64,000 nucleotides of DNA. Origin: Pseudoselenomonas ruminantium. GTDB taxonomy: Bacteria; Bacillota; Negativicutes; Selenomonadales; Selenomonadaceae. The notes under the pieces are model-generated. The model was given only the letters and a program-made list of their open reading frames with translations. It had not been told where the DNA came from and ran no database searches. Both the position numbers and the translations under genes were made by a program. The stretch is from the NCBI GenBank assembly GCA_015058575.1, contig SVBZ01000006.1:1-64000 (forward strand), in the 5' to 3' direction. This document shows positions 1 to 8,593 of the stretch, one piece after another. Each line of letters opens with the position of its first letter. Within the stretch, counting starts at the first letter, position 1.

Positions 1-473
1 ATATTTTCCAGCTTAACATGCGTAGCTGTGAACTGGATTTTTACATTGTCCTGATAGAAACGAAAGTCGCCATTCTTTTTGCGGCGAAACTTAGGGTGCC
101 CGTTCATGTCATAGACGGTCGGTTTCCTGTCAATGCGAGTAAAATGTGCCAGCTTCTTGGGTGAATATTTGACATACCCTTTCTGCCTCTGCCTGCGAAA
201 GAAGTTCTTGTACGCTATGCACAAATCCTTGATAGCCTGCTTGGTTACATTGTTGGATATGCCTAGAAGCCACATGTTTTCTTCAGAATTACGAAGAACG
301 GTGAACTCCTTGCGAAGGTCATAATTACTTTGAAGTTTTCTGCCTTCTCTGAAATTATCCATCTGCTTATCTAAAGCCCAATTATAGGCAAACCTCGAAG
401 CTCCCGCAAACTGAAACATTTTCGTTTTCTGTTTGTTGTTCGGCAACAGCCGTATCCTGACCGACTTTATCAT
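1..473 (-). CDS. tnpB: IS607-type TnpB (OrfB), 5' part, runs off the left edge
   Basis: An open frame of 157 codons starts at an ATG at 473 and continues past base 1. It begins MIKSVRIRLLPNNKQKTKMF and continues with ASRFAYNWALDK, the usual N-terminal helix-turn-helix region of TnpB/OrfB in IS605 and IS607 elements. A strong ribosome site (GGGGTG, 6 nt spacing) precedes the ATG. TnpB proteins are RNA-guided nucleases related to Cas12. The RuvC catalytic residues and zinc ribbon lie beyond the window, so activity cannot be judged. The start overlaps the shifted 3' remnant of tnpA, as in intact IS607 elements. Its guide RNA would lie downstream, outside the window. Confidence 0.85.
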   Translation of the reverse strand, partial: MIKSVRIRLLPNNKQKTKMFQFAGASRFAYNWALDKQMDNFREGRKLQSNYDLRKEFTVLRNSEENMWLLGISNNVTKQAIKDLCIAYKNFFRRQRQKGYVKYSPKKLAHFTRIDRKPTVYDMNGHPKFRRKKNGDFRFYQDNVKIQFTATHVKLEN

Positions 474-860
474 CTGAATCACCCCCCACTAATTTCTGAA
501 TCATCTTCTTCGCCTTGGGTCTTGTAACCCCTTCTTCTTGTAATTGATTCCAGAACCAACTTCAATGATTATTTCAAAGGGCTGCCCCTGTGCGTATAGA
601 TATGTTCTCAGATTTTCTACCTGTCGCTCAAGGTCATCTTTTTGCTTGGGACTTGATACTCTGCAATAGCCGATAACTTTTTTAGGAGCCGTTTGAATGC
701 CCGTCACAGCATTTAATTGATCTTCTGAGTAATATCTGTAGCCGTTTGACGAAGTGTGATGCGGATGGAGTTTTCCGCTCCTGTCCCAATTTCTCAGGTT
801 TTGCGGAGTGACTCCGATGATTTTAGCAAACTTGTTGATAGTATAGTATTCCAAGTTCAT
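382..860 (-). pseudogene. tnpA: IS607-type serine recombinase TnpA, internally deleted and frameshifted
   Basis: The frame opens with a MerR-like helix-turn-helix (YYTINKFAKIIGVTPQNLRN) followed by the recombinase start GYCRVSSPKQKDDLERQ with the catalytic serine. It then stops at 501 after GSGINYKKKGLQ, about 120 residues into a family of about 200. From about 531 another frame carries the usual C-terminal tail (KAKKMIQKLVGGDSDDKV) and ends at 382, overlapping tnpB. The middle part with the remaining catalytic residues (about 70 codons) is missing, and the join is out of frame. The start may be ATG 860 or TTG 854; TTG is 8 nt after GAGG and aligns best with relatives. The enzyme should be dead, leaving tnpB without its own recombinase. 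Confidence 0.85.
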
Positions 861-965
861 CACCTCAATACTATTGCATCAATAAGTTGTAATATAATCA
901 AGAATTTTTTATAACTATTTATAACTTTATTTCATCTGTTAAAAGCCTCTTTCTTTCAATCCCGC

Positions 966-1625
966 TTAAAATTCCAGCTTTGCAAAAAGCTCCATGGGGG
1001 TATCCAATAGCACTTTGGCGCCAGTTTCCACGAGTTCCTCCCGCGGGCGGAACCCCCAGGTCACGCCGACAGGCAGAAAGCCTGCGTTGCGGGCGGTTTC
1101 CATGTCGACGCTCGTATCGCCAAAGTAGGCGACTTCTTCGGGCTTGACGCCCATTTTGGCTGCAATTGCCAGCACTTTTTGCGGGTCCGGTTTGCGCGGC
1201 AGCCCCGGACGATCGCCGATGATTTCCACAAAGGTATGCTTTGCCAAAAGTTTTTGGCAGACTTCGTCCGCCGCCGACTGGTGCTTATTGGTACATATTC
1301 CGAGCGGAATGTTTTTTTCCTGCAACGTCTGGAGCATTTCCTCGATGCCAGCATAGCATTTTGTCTTGTGCGTCAAGTTTTTGTCGTAGCAGGCCTTATA
1401 GTGTGCCAGCGCTTCATCAACAAAGGACGCATCATTGGCTTTGTCCTGCGGCAGGCAACGCTCAATGAGCTTGCGCGAGCCATTGCCGACAAAATAGCGG
1501 TATTCCTCGATGGTATGCGTAGGAAAGCCGTAGCTTGCCAGCATCTCATTGGCACTGTCGCCTAAATCCGCCAGCGAATCGATAAGGGTGCCGTCCAAAT
1601 CAAAGATTGCTGCTTTATACTTCAT
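966..1625 (-). CDS. gph: HAD-family phosphatase, phosphoglycolate phosphatase-like
   Basis: 219 residues, the size of the phosphoglycolate phosphatase branch of the HAD superfamily. All four HAD motifs are visible: DLDGT (nucleophile D9, general acid/base D11), T112 in CTNK, K145 in RKPDP, and the metal-binding GDTSVD (D170, D174). The helical cap lies between motifs I and II. GAGG is 7 nt before the ATG. It probably removes phosphate from 2-phosphoglycolate formed during DNA repair, but PpaX-like pyrophosphatases look similar, so the substrate is inferred. A thioesterase gene lies 17 nt upstream on the same strand, and the IS607 remnant follows downstream. Confidence 0.85.
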   Translation of the reverse strand: MKYKAAIFDLDGTLIDSLADLGDSANEMLASYGFPTHTIEEYRYFVGNGSRKLIERCLPQDKANDASFVDEALAHYKACYDKNLTHKTKCYAGIEEMLQTLQEKNIPLGICTNKHQSAADEVCQKLLAKHTFVEIIGDRPGLPRKPDPQKVLAIAAKMGVKPEEVAYFGDTSVDMETARNAGFLPVGVTWGFRPREELVETGAKVLLDTPMELFAKLEF

Positions 1626-1642
1626 GGTATCGCCTCTTTTTC

Positions 1643-2050
1643 TCAGTCCACCAATGCCATCTTAGCCGTACCCTCGGCGGTAACCGTGCCATCCGCCAAG
1701 GCAATCGTCGCCTTCATGTTGACAAAGCTGCCACGGCGCGATTCTTCCCAGCCCGTAATCACGAGCTGCTCCCCCACCGGCGTCGGTTTGCGATAGCGCA
1801 CATCAAGCCGCGCCGTTACCGCCTTTTCCCCGGCCGAATAGAGATAGCCGCCCATAGCTTCGTCCAGCATCGTCGTGACGATGCCGCCATGCACGACTCC
1901 TTCATAGCTCTGATATTCATGCGGCAAAGTCTTTTCGGCCACATACTTTTCCTCGGCAAAATGGAAATCGAGATGCAAGCCGATGGGATTATCTGGGCCG
2001 CAGGCAAAGCAATAGGTTTCTCCTGGCAATTTTTCTTTCGCACTTGGCAT
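1643..2050 (-). CDS. Hotdog-fold thioesterase, PaaI/4HBT family
   Basis: 135 residues with one hotdog domain. The N-terminal CFACGPDNPIGL motif is typical of a PaaI-like subgroup, and the helix motif VHGGIVTTMLDEAMG (H54-G-G, D63/E64) carries the residues that bind and hydrolyse acyl-CoA thioesters in this family. The start has GGAG 6 nt upstream. It lies just upstream of the gph-like gene and downstream of gatB on the same strand. The acyl-CoA substrate cannot be told from sequence. No signal peptide is present, so it is cytoplasmic. Confidence 0.85.
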   Translation of the reverse strand: MPSAKEKLPGETYCFACGPDNPIGLHLDFHFAEEKYVAEKTLPHEYQSYEGVVHGGIVTTMLDEAMGGYLYSAGEKAVTARLDVRYRKPTPVGEQLVITGWEESRRGSFVNMKATIALADGTVTAEGTAKMALVD

Positions 2051-2114
2051 GGTGTTCTCCTTTCTAAAATAGAATACGCCTTCCCCTCAGGGAAGGCTGA
2101 TATTCCAAGTTATG

Positions 2115-3554
2115 TCAGTTCAGTTTCTCGGCCAGCAGTTTGTTGACCATCTGCGGGTTGGCTTTGCCCTTCGAGGCCTTCATGACCTGACCGACAAGCG
2201 CGCCGATGGCTTTCTTGTTGCCGCCTTTGTAGTCGTCAACGGCTTTCTGGTTATTGGCGATGACTTCATCGACAATGCCTTCGATAGCCTTCGTATCCGT
2301 GATCTGTACGAGGCCCTTGTCCTTGACGATTTTTTCCGGGCTGTCCGGATTCGTCAGCATTTCCTTGAAGACTTTCTTCGCAATCTTACCGGAAATCGTA
2401 TCTTTCATGATCAGCTGAATCATTTCGCCCAGGCGTTTCGCGTCAACCGGGGATTGGCTGATATCAATGCCAGCGGCATTGAGTTCCTTCGACAGGTCGC
2501 CCATAATCCAGTTGGCGGCCAGTTTCGGGTCAGCGCCCTCAGCGATGACGGCATCGAAATACTCAGCCATTGCACGCGAGCTCGTGATGATGCCGGCATC
2601 GTAATCCGAAAGACCGTATTCGCTTTCGAGACGGGCACGGCGGGCATCGGGCAGTTCCGGCAGTTCGCTGCGGTATTTCTCGATGGTTTCCTCACTCGTG
2701 ACGATTGGCGGCAGATCCGGCTCCGGCATGTAGCGGTAGTCATGGGCGTTTTCCTTGCTGCGCATGGAAAGCGTGATGCCGCGGGCCGGATCGAACGTAC
2801 GGGTCTCCTGTACGATGTGGCCGCCATCCTCAAGGACCTCTTCCTGACGCTCAATCTCGTAGTTGATGGCATCTTCGAGGTTCTTGAAGGAGTTGATGTT
2901 CTTCATCTCCGTACGGGTGCCGAGCTCCTTGGAGCCGACCGGACGCAGGGAAACGTTGATGTCAGCACGCAGGTTACCTTCCTCCATGCGGCAGTTGGAA
3001 ACATCAATGTACTCCATGATGGATTTGATTTTCTCCATGTAGGCACGCGCTTCTTCCGCCGAGCTCATATCCGGCTCGGAGACAATCTCGAGGAGCGGCA
3101 CACCGGTACGGTTGTAGTCAACGTTTGACGAGGACGAATCCTTGATGGTCGTTCCCGAGTGAACGAGCTTGCCCGCATCCTCCTCCATGTGGATACGCGT
3201 CAGGCGGATGCGTTTTTTCTTGCCCTCGACATCGATATCGACCCAACCGTGCTCAGCAATCGGCAGGTCGTACTGCGACGTCTGCCAGTTTTTCGGCAGG
3301 TCCGGATAGTAGTAGTTCTTACGGTCAAACTTGCTGTACTTGTTGATTTCGCAGTTCGTAGCAAGACCAGCCTTGATACCGAATTCTACGACGCGCTTGT
3401 TGATAGTCGGCAGTACGCCTGGCATGCCAAGGCAGACCGGGCAGACATGCGTATTCTGATCCGCACCGAAGGTCGTGGCACAGCCGCAGAAGATTTTCGT
3501 ATTGGTTTTCAGTTCACAATGTATTTCAAGACCGATTACGGCTTCGTATTTCAT
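2115..3554 (-). CDS. gatB: Asp-tRNA(Asn)/Glu-tRNA(Gln) amidotransferase subunit B
   Basis: 479 residues, full length for GatB. With GatA and GatC it converts misacylated Glu-tRNA(Gln), and in many bacteria Asp-tRNA(Asn), to the correct aminoacyl-tRNA; GatB holds the kinase and tRNA-binding parts. The N-terminal [13 protein letters not shown] signature is present. Four cysteines (C23, C25, C38, C41) look like the structural zinc site. The helical and YqeY-like tail ends [12 protein letters not shown]. The ATG overlaps the gatA stop by one base (TGATG) with GGGAGG 9 nt upstream, so translation is coupled to gatA. Confidence 0.98.
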   Translation of the reverse strand: MKYEAVIGLEIHCELKTNTKIFCGCATTFGADQNTHVCPVCLGMPGVLPTINKRVVEFGIKAGLATNCEINKYSKFDRKNYYYPDLPKNWQTSQYDLPIAEHGWVDIDVEGKKKRIRLTRIHMEEDAGKLVHSGTTIKDSSSSNVDYNRTGVPLLEIVSEPDMSSAEEARAYMEKIKSIMEYIDVSNCRMEEGNLRADINVSLRPVGSKELGTRTEMKNINSFKNLEDAINYEIERQEEVLEDGGHIVQETRTFDPARGITLSMRSKENAHDYRYMPEPDLPPIVTSEETIEKYRSELPELPDARRARLESEYGLSDYDAGIITSSRAMAEYFDAVIAEGADPKLAANWIMGDLSKELNAAGIDISQSPVDAKRLGEMIQLIMKDTISGKIAKKVFKEMLTNPDSPEKIVKDKGLVQITDTKAIEGIVDEVIANNQKAVDDYKGGNKKAIGALVGQVMKASKGKANPQMVNKLLAEKLN

Positions 3555-5023
3555 CAGTTGTTACCTCCCAGCTTGGCCATCTCGTTGTGGTAGTTCTGGC
3601 TCTGCTCATACGTGTAGGCAGCACGGATGATGGTTTCCTCATCGAGCGCCTTGCCGATGATCTGCAGGCCAATCGGCATGCCCTGGCTGCTGTAACCACA
3701 CGGAATCGACATGCCCGGCAGGCCAGCGAGGTTCAAAGGAACCGTGCAGGCATCCTGCAGGTACATCTGCAGCGGATCCGAAACCATCTCGCCAATCTTG
3801 AAAGCCGGCGTCGGTGCCGTCGGTGCCATGATGACATCGACTTTCTTGAAGGCCTCATTGTAGTCCTGCTGTACCAGCGTGCGGACTTTCATCGCCTTGA
3901 GGTAGTAGGCATCGTAATAACCAGCTGACAGGGCGTAGTTGCCGATGACAATGCGGCGTTTGACTTCTTCGCCGAATTTTTCCGTACGGGTCTTCGTCAT
4001 CATGCCGACCAGGTCGTCGCTCTCGACGCGCTCGCCATAGCTTACGCCATCGTAGCGCTGCAGATTCGTAGCCGCCTCAGCCGGTGCGATCAGATAGTAG
4101 GCCGAAATGGCATATTTCGTATGCGGCAGCGAAATCTCGACGATTTCTGCGCCAAGCTCTTTGTATTTCTCGATAGCAGCGCGAACGGTCTTTTCGACTT
4201 CCGGGTCCATGCCATCAACAAAATACTCTTTCGGCAGACCGATTTTCAGGCCCTTGACATCCTCAACGAGGGCTTTGGTAAAGTCAGGAACCTCGGCCTC
4301 ACTCGACGTGGAGTCCATCTCGTCATGACCACAGATGATATTGAGGATATTGGCACAGTCCGTGACATCACGCGTCAAGGGGCCAATCTGATCCAGCGAC
4401 GAAGCATAGGCAACGAGGCCATAGCGGGAAACGCGGCCATAGGTCGGTTTCATGCCGACGACACCGCAGAACGATGCCGGCTGGCGGATAGATCCGCCCG
4501 TATCGGATCCCAGTGCCCAGATGGACGTACCAGCGGCCACCGAAGCCGCACTGCCGCCCGAGGAACCACCCGGTACGCAATCCGTATTCCACGGATTGCA
4601 GGTCGGATGATAGGCAGAGTTCTCCGTCGAACCGCCCATGGCGAACTCATCCATGTTGAGTTTGCCGAGGATGACCGGATTCTGTGCCTTGATTTTCGTC
4701 ATGGCCGTTGCATCATAAGGCGGTACGAAATGCTCGAGGATTTTCGAAGCACAAGTCGTCTTGATTCCCTTGGTGCAGATATTGTCCTTGATGGCCCCCG
4801 GGATACCTTCGAGGAAGGAAATCTCCTCCCCTTTTGCAATCTTTTCATCAACGGCTTTTGCCTGTGCGAGAGCTTCATCGCGCGTAATCGTCAGATAAGC
4901 CTTGACATCGCCCTCGACTTCATCGATACGCTTCAGGACATCTTCCGTCAGCGCAACAGCAGTGATTTCTTTATTCACGAGCATGTCATGGAGGACATGC
5001 GCCGGTTTCTCATATAATCTCAC
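3554..5023 (-). CDS. gatA: Asp-tRNA(Asn)/Glu-tRNA(Gln) amidotransferase subunit A
   Basis: 489 residues, an amidase-signature enzyme that frees ammonia from glutamine for the GatB site. The Ser-cisSer-Lys triad is K79 (GAIKDN), S154 (PGGSSGGS) and S178 ([10 protein letters not shown]), at the same numbers as I recall for Staphylococcus aureus GatA. It lies 17 nt after gatC and is coupled to gatB by a one-base overlap, giving the order gatC-gatA-gatB. No oddities were seen. Confidence 0.98.
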   Translation of the reverse strand: MRLYEKPAHVLHDMLVNKEITAVALTEDVLKRIDEVEGDVKAYLTITRDEALAQAKAVDEKIAKGEEISFLEGIPGAIKDNICTKGIKTTCASKILEHFVPPYDATAMTKIKAQNPVILGKLNMDEFAMGGSTENSAYHPTCNPWNTDCVPGGSSGGSAASVAAGTSIWALGSDTGGSIRQPASFCGVVGMKPTYGRVSRYGLVAYASSLDQIGPLTRDVTDCANILNIICGHDEMDSTSSEAEVPDFTKALVEDVKGLKIGLPKEYFVDGMDPEVEKTVRAAIEKYKELGAEIVEISLPHTKYAISAYYLIAPAEAATNLQRYDGVSYGERVESDDLVGMMTKTRTEKFGEEVKRRIVIGNYALSAGYYDAYYLKAMKVRTLVQQDYNEAFKKVDVIMAPTAPTPAFKIGEMVSDPLQMYLQDACTVPLNLAGLPGMSIPCGYSSQGMPIGLQIIGKALDEETIIRAAYTYEQSQNYHNEMAKLGGNN

Positions 5024-5040
5024 GTTCGTTCCTCCCCTGC

Positions 5041-5331
5041 TTAGTCCTCGAGTACCTTCGGTACCTTGAAATAGCCGTCTTCCTTGAGCGGTGCGTTGGC
5101 CAGAGCGTCCTCACGGCCCAAAGACTCTTTTACCACGTCCTCACGGAATACGTTCTGCATCGGCAGGGCATAGGTGGTCGGCTTGACATCTTTCGTGTCA
5201 AGTGCCGACAGATTGTCCATATACGTCAGGATCTTATCGAGCTGGCCCAGATACTTCTCCTCCTGCTCCTCGGCAATCGCGAGGCGGGAAAGAACGGCCA
5301 CGTTCTGCAAGTCTTCTTTAGTAACTTTCAT
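5041..5331 (-). CDS. gatC: Asp-tRNA(Asn)/Glu-tRNA(Gln) amidotransferase subunit C
   Basis: 96 residues if started at the ATG at 5331 ([12 protein letters not shown]). An in-frame ATG at 5346 would add MDGEK, but 96 residues is the usual GatC length. GatC wraps around GatA and GatB and stabilises them. Features seen are a two-helix N-terminus ([12 protein letters not shown]), the [17 protein letters not shown] linker and the terminal [11 protein letters not shown]. It is the first gene of gatCAB. An extended -10 promoter candidate lies just upstream. Confidence 0.95.
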   Translation of the reverse strand: MKVTKEDLQNVAVLSRLAIAEEQEEKYLGQLDKILTYMDNLSALDTKDVKPTTYALPMQNVFREDVVKESLGREDALANAPLKEDGYFKVPKVLED

Positions 5332-5381
5332 TTTCTCACCATCCATAGATGTTAATTGTTTGCATAAAAAAATACCTTACT

Positions 5382-5387
5382 AGTATA
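5382..5387 (-). promoter_or_regulatory. Candidate promoter of gatCAB (extended -10)
   Basis: On the minus strand TATACT (5387-5382) is preceded by TGG, giving an extended -10 TGGTATACT. No good -35 hexamer is visible 16-18 nt upstream. The site is about 50 nt before the gatC start and just downstream of the preceding gene's stop codon. Confidence 0.5.
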
Positions 5388-5404
5388 CCACAAATACAAA
5401 CCGG

Positions 5405-6094
5405 CTAAAAGGTTTTGATTTTCAGCGTCCGCAGATGCTTTTTGTGCACGGCACTTACCCGCCGGCTTTCGCAGGCCTTCTGGATGGCCTTGTTATGCGT
5501 CCAGCGGGCAAGCTGCCTGTTTTCGATGAACGGCAGGGCTGCTTCATACTGCTTGGCCAGTGCTGTCGCAAAGTACCAGGCAACCATCATATTGACATAG
5601 TATTCCTCCGAGCAGAGCTGCGCCGCCAGTTCTAAATAGGACGGATCGAAATCCTCATCGAGGAAATGCACCATCAACATACCAAGCGCAAAGCGCACCG
5701 TATATGTATCTTCGGCGTGCAGCCACCGCCTTATTTGCAGCAAGAGTTCCGGCCGATGCTTGCGAAACACCTTTGGCGACAGCTGATCGCAGGTAGCCCA
5801 GTTATCCACATAGGGCAAAAATGAATTTACCAACGCCATACACGCGTCAAAATCCTTGTTTTCTGCCAGGATAAACGCATGCAACTGATTTTCCTCATGA
5901 TACGCATGGGGAAGTGTTGTCAAAAATCCCTCAGCGTCTCCTGCTGCCAGTACTTCTTTTGCCAGCTGCCGCAGCGCCGGTGTCCGCACACCGATGATTT
6001 TTTCTGGCACCACGGTAGGAATCAGCTTGGCGCTGAACGCCTGATACGTTTTGTCCTGCATGCCAAACAATTTTTGCTGGATCTTGGTCCTCAT
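5405..6094 (-). CDS. DNA alkylation repair protein, AlkD-like HEAT-repeat glycosylase
   Basis: 229 residues from the ATG at 6094, which has GGGGG at good distance; an in-frame ATG at 6109 adds five residues without a ribosome site. The sequence is alpha-helical throughout, as expected for the HEAT-repeat DNA glycosylases that remove bulky or charged alkyl bases. The key DNA-facing segment DNWATCDQLSPK (W99, D103) matches the family's tryptophan and catalytic aspartate. It lies 24 nt after priA on the same strand, so the two may be cotranscribed. Activity on 3-methyladenine-type lesions is inferred from the family. Confidence 0.85.
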   Translation of the reverse strand: MRTKIQQKLFGMQDKTYQAFSAKLIPTVVPEKIIGVRTPALRQLAKEVLAAGDAEGFLTTLPHAYHEENQLHAFILAENKDFDACMALVNSFLPYVDNWATCDQLSPKVFRKHRPELLLQIRRWLHAEDTYTVRFALGMLMVHFLDEDFDPSYLELAAQLCSEEYYVNMMVAWYFATALAKQYEAALPFIENRQLARWTHNKAIQKACESRRVSAVHKKHLRTLKIKTF

Positions 6095-6118
6095 CACGTT
6101 ATCCCCCATCCTAGCATC

Positions 6119-8572
6119 TTAAAGCATGGTAATCGGGTCGATGTCGATAGCGACATCAGTGCGCAGGTGCAGACCCTGCTCCCGCAGGAAAGCCTGCACG
6201 GCAGGAAGATTGGCAGTCTTTATGAGCACCACAAAGCGATAAATGCCACGCAGCCGGGCAATGACAGCTGGCGATGGTCCAATAATCTGCTGTTTTTTAT
6301 CGCCAATAAACCGCTGATTAAAAGCTGCGATAAGCGCAGCAGCGCTGCTGCGCGCAACCTGCGCATCCTCATTCTGGTATAAGAGCTTGACAAGCCGGCT
6401 GTACGGCGGATAGAAAAGCTGCCGCCGCAAAGCCAGTTCCTGCGCATAAAAGCCTTCATAATCCTGGGCAATACCGCAGGTAACCGCATAATGCTGCGGA
6501 TTGTAGGTCTGGATGATGACGCGCCCCTGCTCCGTATGACGGCCAGCGCGGCCCGCCGTCTGCGTGATAAGCATAAAGCAGCGCTCAGCCGCCCGGAAAT
6601 CGGGCAAGTTGAGACTGGAATCGGCACTGATGATGCCAACTGCTGTGACATTTGGGATGTCGTGTCCCTTTGCGACCATCTGCGTGCCGAGCAGGATATC
6701 ATACTCCTGCCGGCGGAATTTCGCCAGGATTTCCTGATGCGCAAACTTCGTATTCGTCGTATCGCGGTCCATGCGGATGACGCGCGCTGACGGCACAATC
6801 TGATGAAGTTCCTGCTCAAGCTTCTCAGTACCAGAGCCAAAGTATTTGATATACCGACTGCCACACTTGGGACAGGTATCGGGAATCGGCTCGGCCACAT
6901 CGCAGTGATGGCAGGCCAGCTTGCCTGGACAGCCACCTTGCCCCTGATGATAGACCAGCGGCAGGCCGCAGAGCTTGCACTTGATGACTTCTCCGCAGGA
7001 ACGGCACATGACGAACGTCGAAAAGCCGCGGCGATTGAGCATGATGATAAGCTGCTGATGCCTGGCTATGGTCTGCTCAATGAGCTGCTGCAAGGGGCGC
7101 GACATGATATGGCGGTTGCCCAGCCGCAGCTCCTGCCGCATGTCCACGCATTTGACCAGCGGCAAAGGCAGGTTGCCGATGCGCTTGGTCAGCGTCAGCA
7201 AGGTAAGCTCGCCCTGCCTTGCGCGGTGATACGACTCCAGCGACGGCGTCGCACTGCCGAGCAGCAGGAGGCCCCCATGGATATGTGCAAGCTCTTCCGC
7301 CACGACGCGCGCATGATAGCGCGGCGATTCGTCCTGCTTATAGGACATATCCTGCTCCTCATCCATGATGATAAGGCCAATATCCTCAGTTGGCGTAAAC
7401 AGCGCCGAACGCGCACCAATGATGATGCCCGCGCCGCCGCGGCGCACGCGCAGGATGGCATCGTTGCGCTCGGCCAGTGAAAGACGGCTGCGCATGACCA
7501 CGATATCTTCCGGGAAATATGCCTTGAAGGCCGTGACGACCTGACCGGTCAAAGCGATTTCCGGCACGAGCACGATGACCTGACGTCCAAGTTTCCGTGC
7601 GCGCTCGGCCATCTCGATATAGACCTGCGTCTTGCCGCTGCCCGTGACTCCCTTGAGCAGAAAGCCTTTATATTCACGCGCGGATAACGCCGGTTCCATG
7701 GCCTGCACTGCCGCTGACTGCTCCTCTGTCAATTCTACTGGCTGACGGGCAGCCTTCATATCACCATAGCTGTCACGCAGCACGCGCCGCTGGCGGATTT
7801 CTGCCAGTCCTTTTTCCGTCAAACTCTTGACCGTTGCCGCTGTTACCTTTGCTGCCTTGAGTTCAGCCATCGTCAGCGTCTGCTCAGGAGCCGCCGCCAA
7901 TAAGCCGAGCAGCTTGAGCTGGGCTTTTTTCCGCTTATAGTCCTCCCGGATTTGACCGGTCAATTGACATGTCAATACCACAAGTTTCTCATAACGGGCG
8001 TTATCGCGCTTCTGCGCCGCATAATCCTTGTGCAGCACCTTATACTGCGTGAGCTTAGCCAGGATAGCCGGCAAATCATCCTTCAGCTCTGGCAATGCCT
8101 TGGCAATCGCATTTTTCCCCTGCGGTCCTTCGGCCTGCAAATACTGATAGACCGCGCGGTACATCGGCATCTGCAACAGGATATGGTCATGCGCCTCAGC
8201 CACAGCTTCATACTGCACGGATATTTTAAGTCCGCTCTTGCCCGGCATGAACAAGCGCATCATCTCCGCCAGCGAACAAAGATAGAAATCCGCGAGCCAC
8301 TTAGCCGCCTTGATCATCGCCGGCGTGAACCAGCACTCCTCATCGATAGCTGCCTCGATGGGTTTCAGTTTTATTCCCGCCAGCTCAGTCTCCGCCTTAT
8401 CCGCCACCGCAAGGATAAAACCCTCGACCTTGCGCCCGCCAAACGGCACAAAAACACGCCAGCCGGCCTCCAGAAAGGAGAGCTCAGCTGGCACGCTATA
8501 GGTATACGCTTTTGCTATGCTCTTTACCGGTATATTGACAAATACACTTGCCGTCAGCATCTGCTGCACCAT
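6119..8572 (-). CDS. priA: Primosomal replication-restart helicase PriA
   Basis: 817 residues, normal for PriA. It reloads the replisome at stalled forks. The N-terminal DNA-binding domain (about 1-110) is followed by a winged-helix region, Walker A GVTGSGKT (308-315), a DEEQD Walker B, a zinc-binding block with eight cysteines (CRSCGEVIKCKLCG ... CHHC ... CPKC) and helicase C-terminal motifs (GTQMVAKGHD, TAGRAGR). The Walker B reads DEEQ where E. coli and Bacillus have DEEH. The start at ATG 8572 is followed by another ATG at codon 5 that could also serve. The hybrid histidine kinase lies just upstream. Confidence 0.97.
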   Translation of the reverse strand: MVQQMLTASVFVNIPVKSIAKAYTYSVPAELSFLEAGWRVFVPFGGRKVEGFILAVADKAETELAGIKLKPIEAAIDEECWFTPAMIKAAKWLADFYLCSLAEMMRLFMPGKSGLKISVQYEAVAEAHDHILLQMPMYRAVYQYLQAEGPQGKNAIAKALPELKDDLPAILAKLTQYKVLHKDYAAQKRDNARYEKLVVLTCQLTGQIREDYKRKKAQLKLLGLLAAAPEQTLTMAELKAAKVTAATVKSLTEKGLAEIRQRRVLRDSYGDMKAARQPVELTEEQSAAVQAMEPALSAREYKGFLLKGVTGSGKTQVYIEMAERARKLGRQVIVLVPEIALTGQVVTAFKAYFPEDIVVMRSRLSLAERNDAILRVRRGGAGIIIGARSALFTPTEDIGLIIMDEEQDMSYKQDESPRYHARVVAEELAHIHGGLLLLGSATPSLESYHRARQGELTLLTLTKRIGNLPLPLVKCVDMRQELRLGNRHIMSRPLQQLIEQTIARHQQLIIMLNRRGFSTFVMCRSCGEVIKCKLCGLPLVYHQGQGGCPGKLACHHCDVAEPIPDTCPKCGSRYIKYFGSGTEKLEQELHQIVPSARVIRMDRDTTNTKFAHQEILAKFRRQEYDILLGTQMVAKGHDIPNVTAVGIISADSSLNLPDFRAAERCFMLITQTAGRAGRHTEQGRVIIQTYNPQHYAVTCGIAQDYEGFYAQELALRRQLFYPPYSRLVKLLYQNEDAQVARSSAAALIAAFNQRFIGDKKQQIIGPSPAVIARLRGIYRFVVLIKTANLPAVQAFLREQGLHLRTDVAIDIDPITML

Positions 8573-8593
8573 CCAACTATAACTTTTCGCATT

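Noticed and set aside
940..965. GGATTGAAAG on the minus strand, resembling a CRISPR repeat end
   Set aside because: It occurs once, with no repeat or spacer structure.
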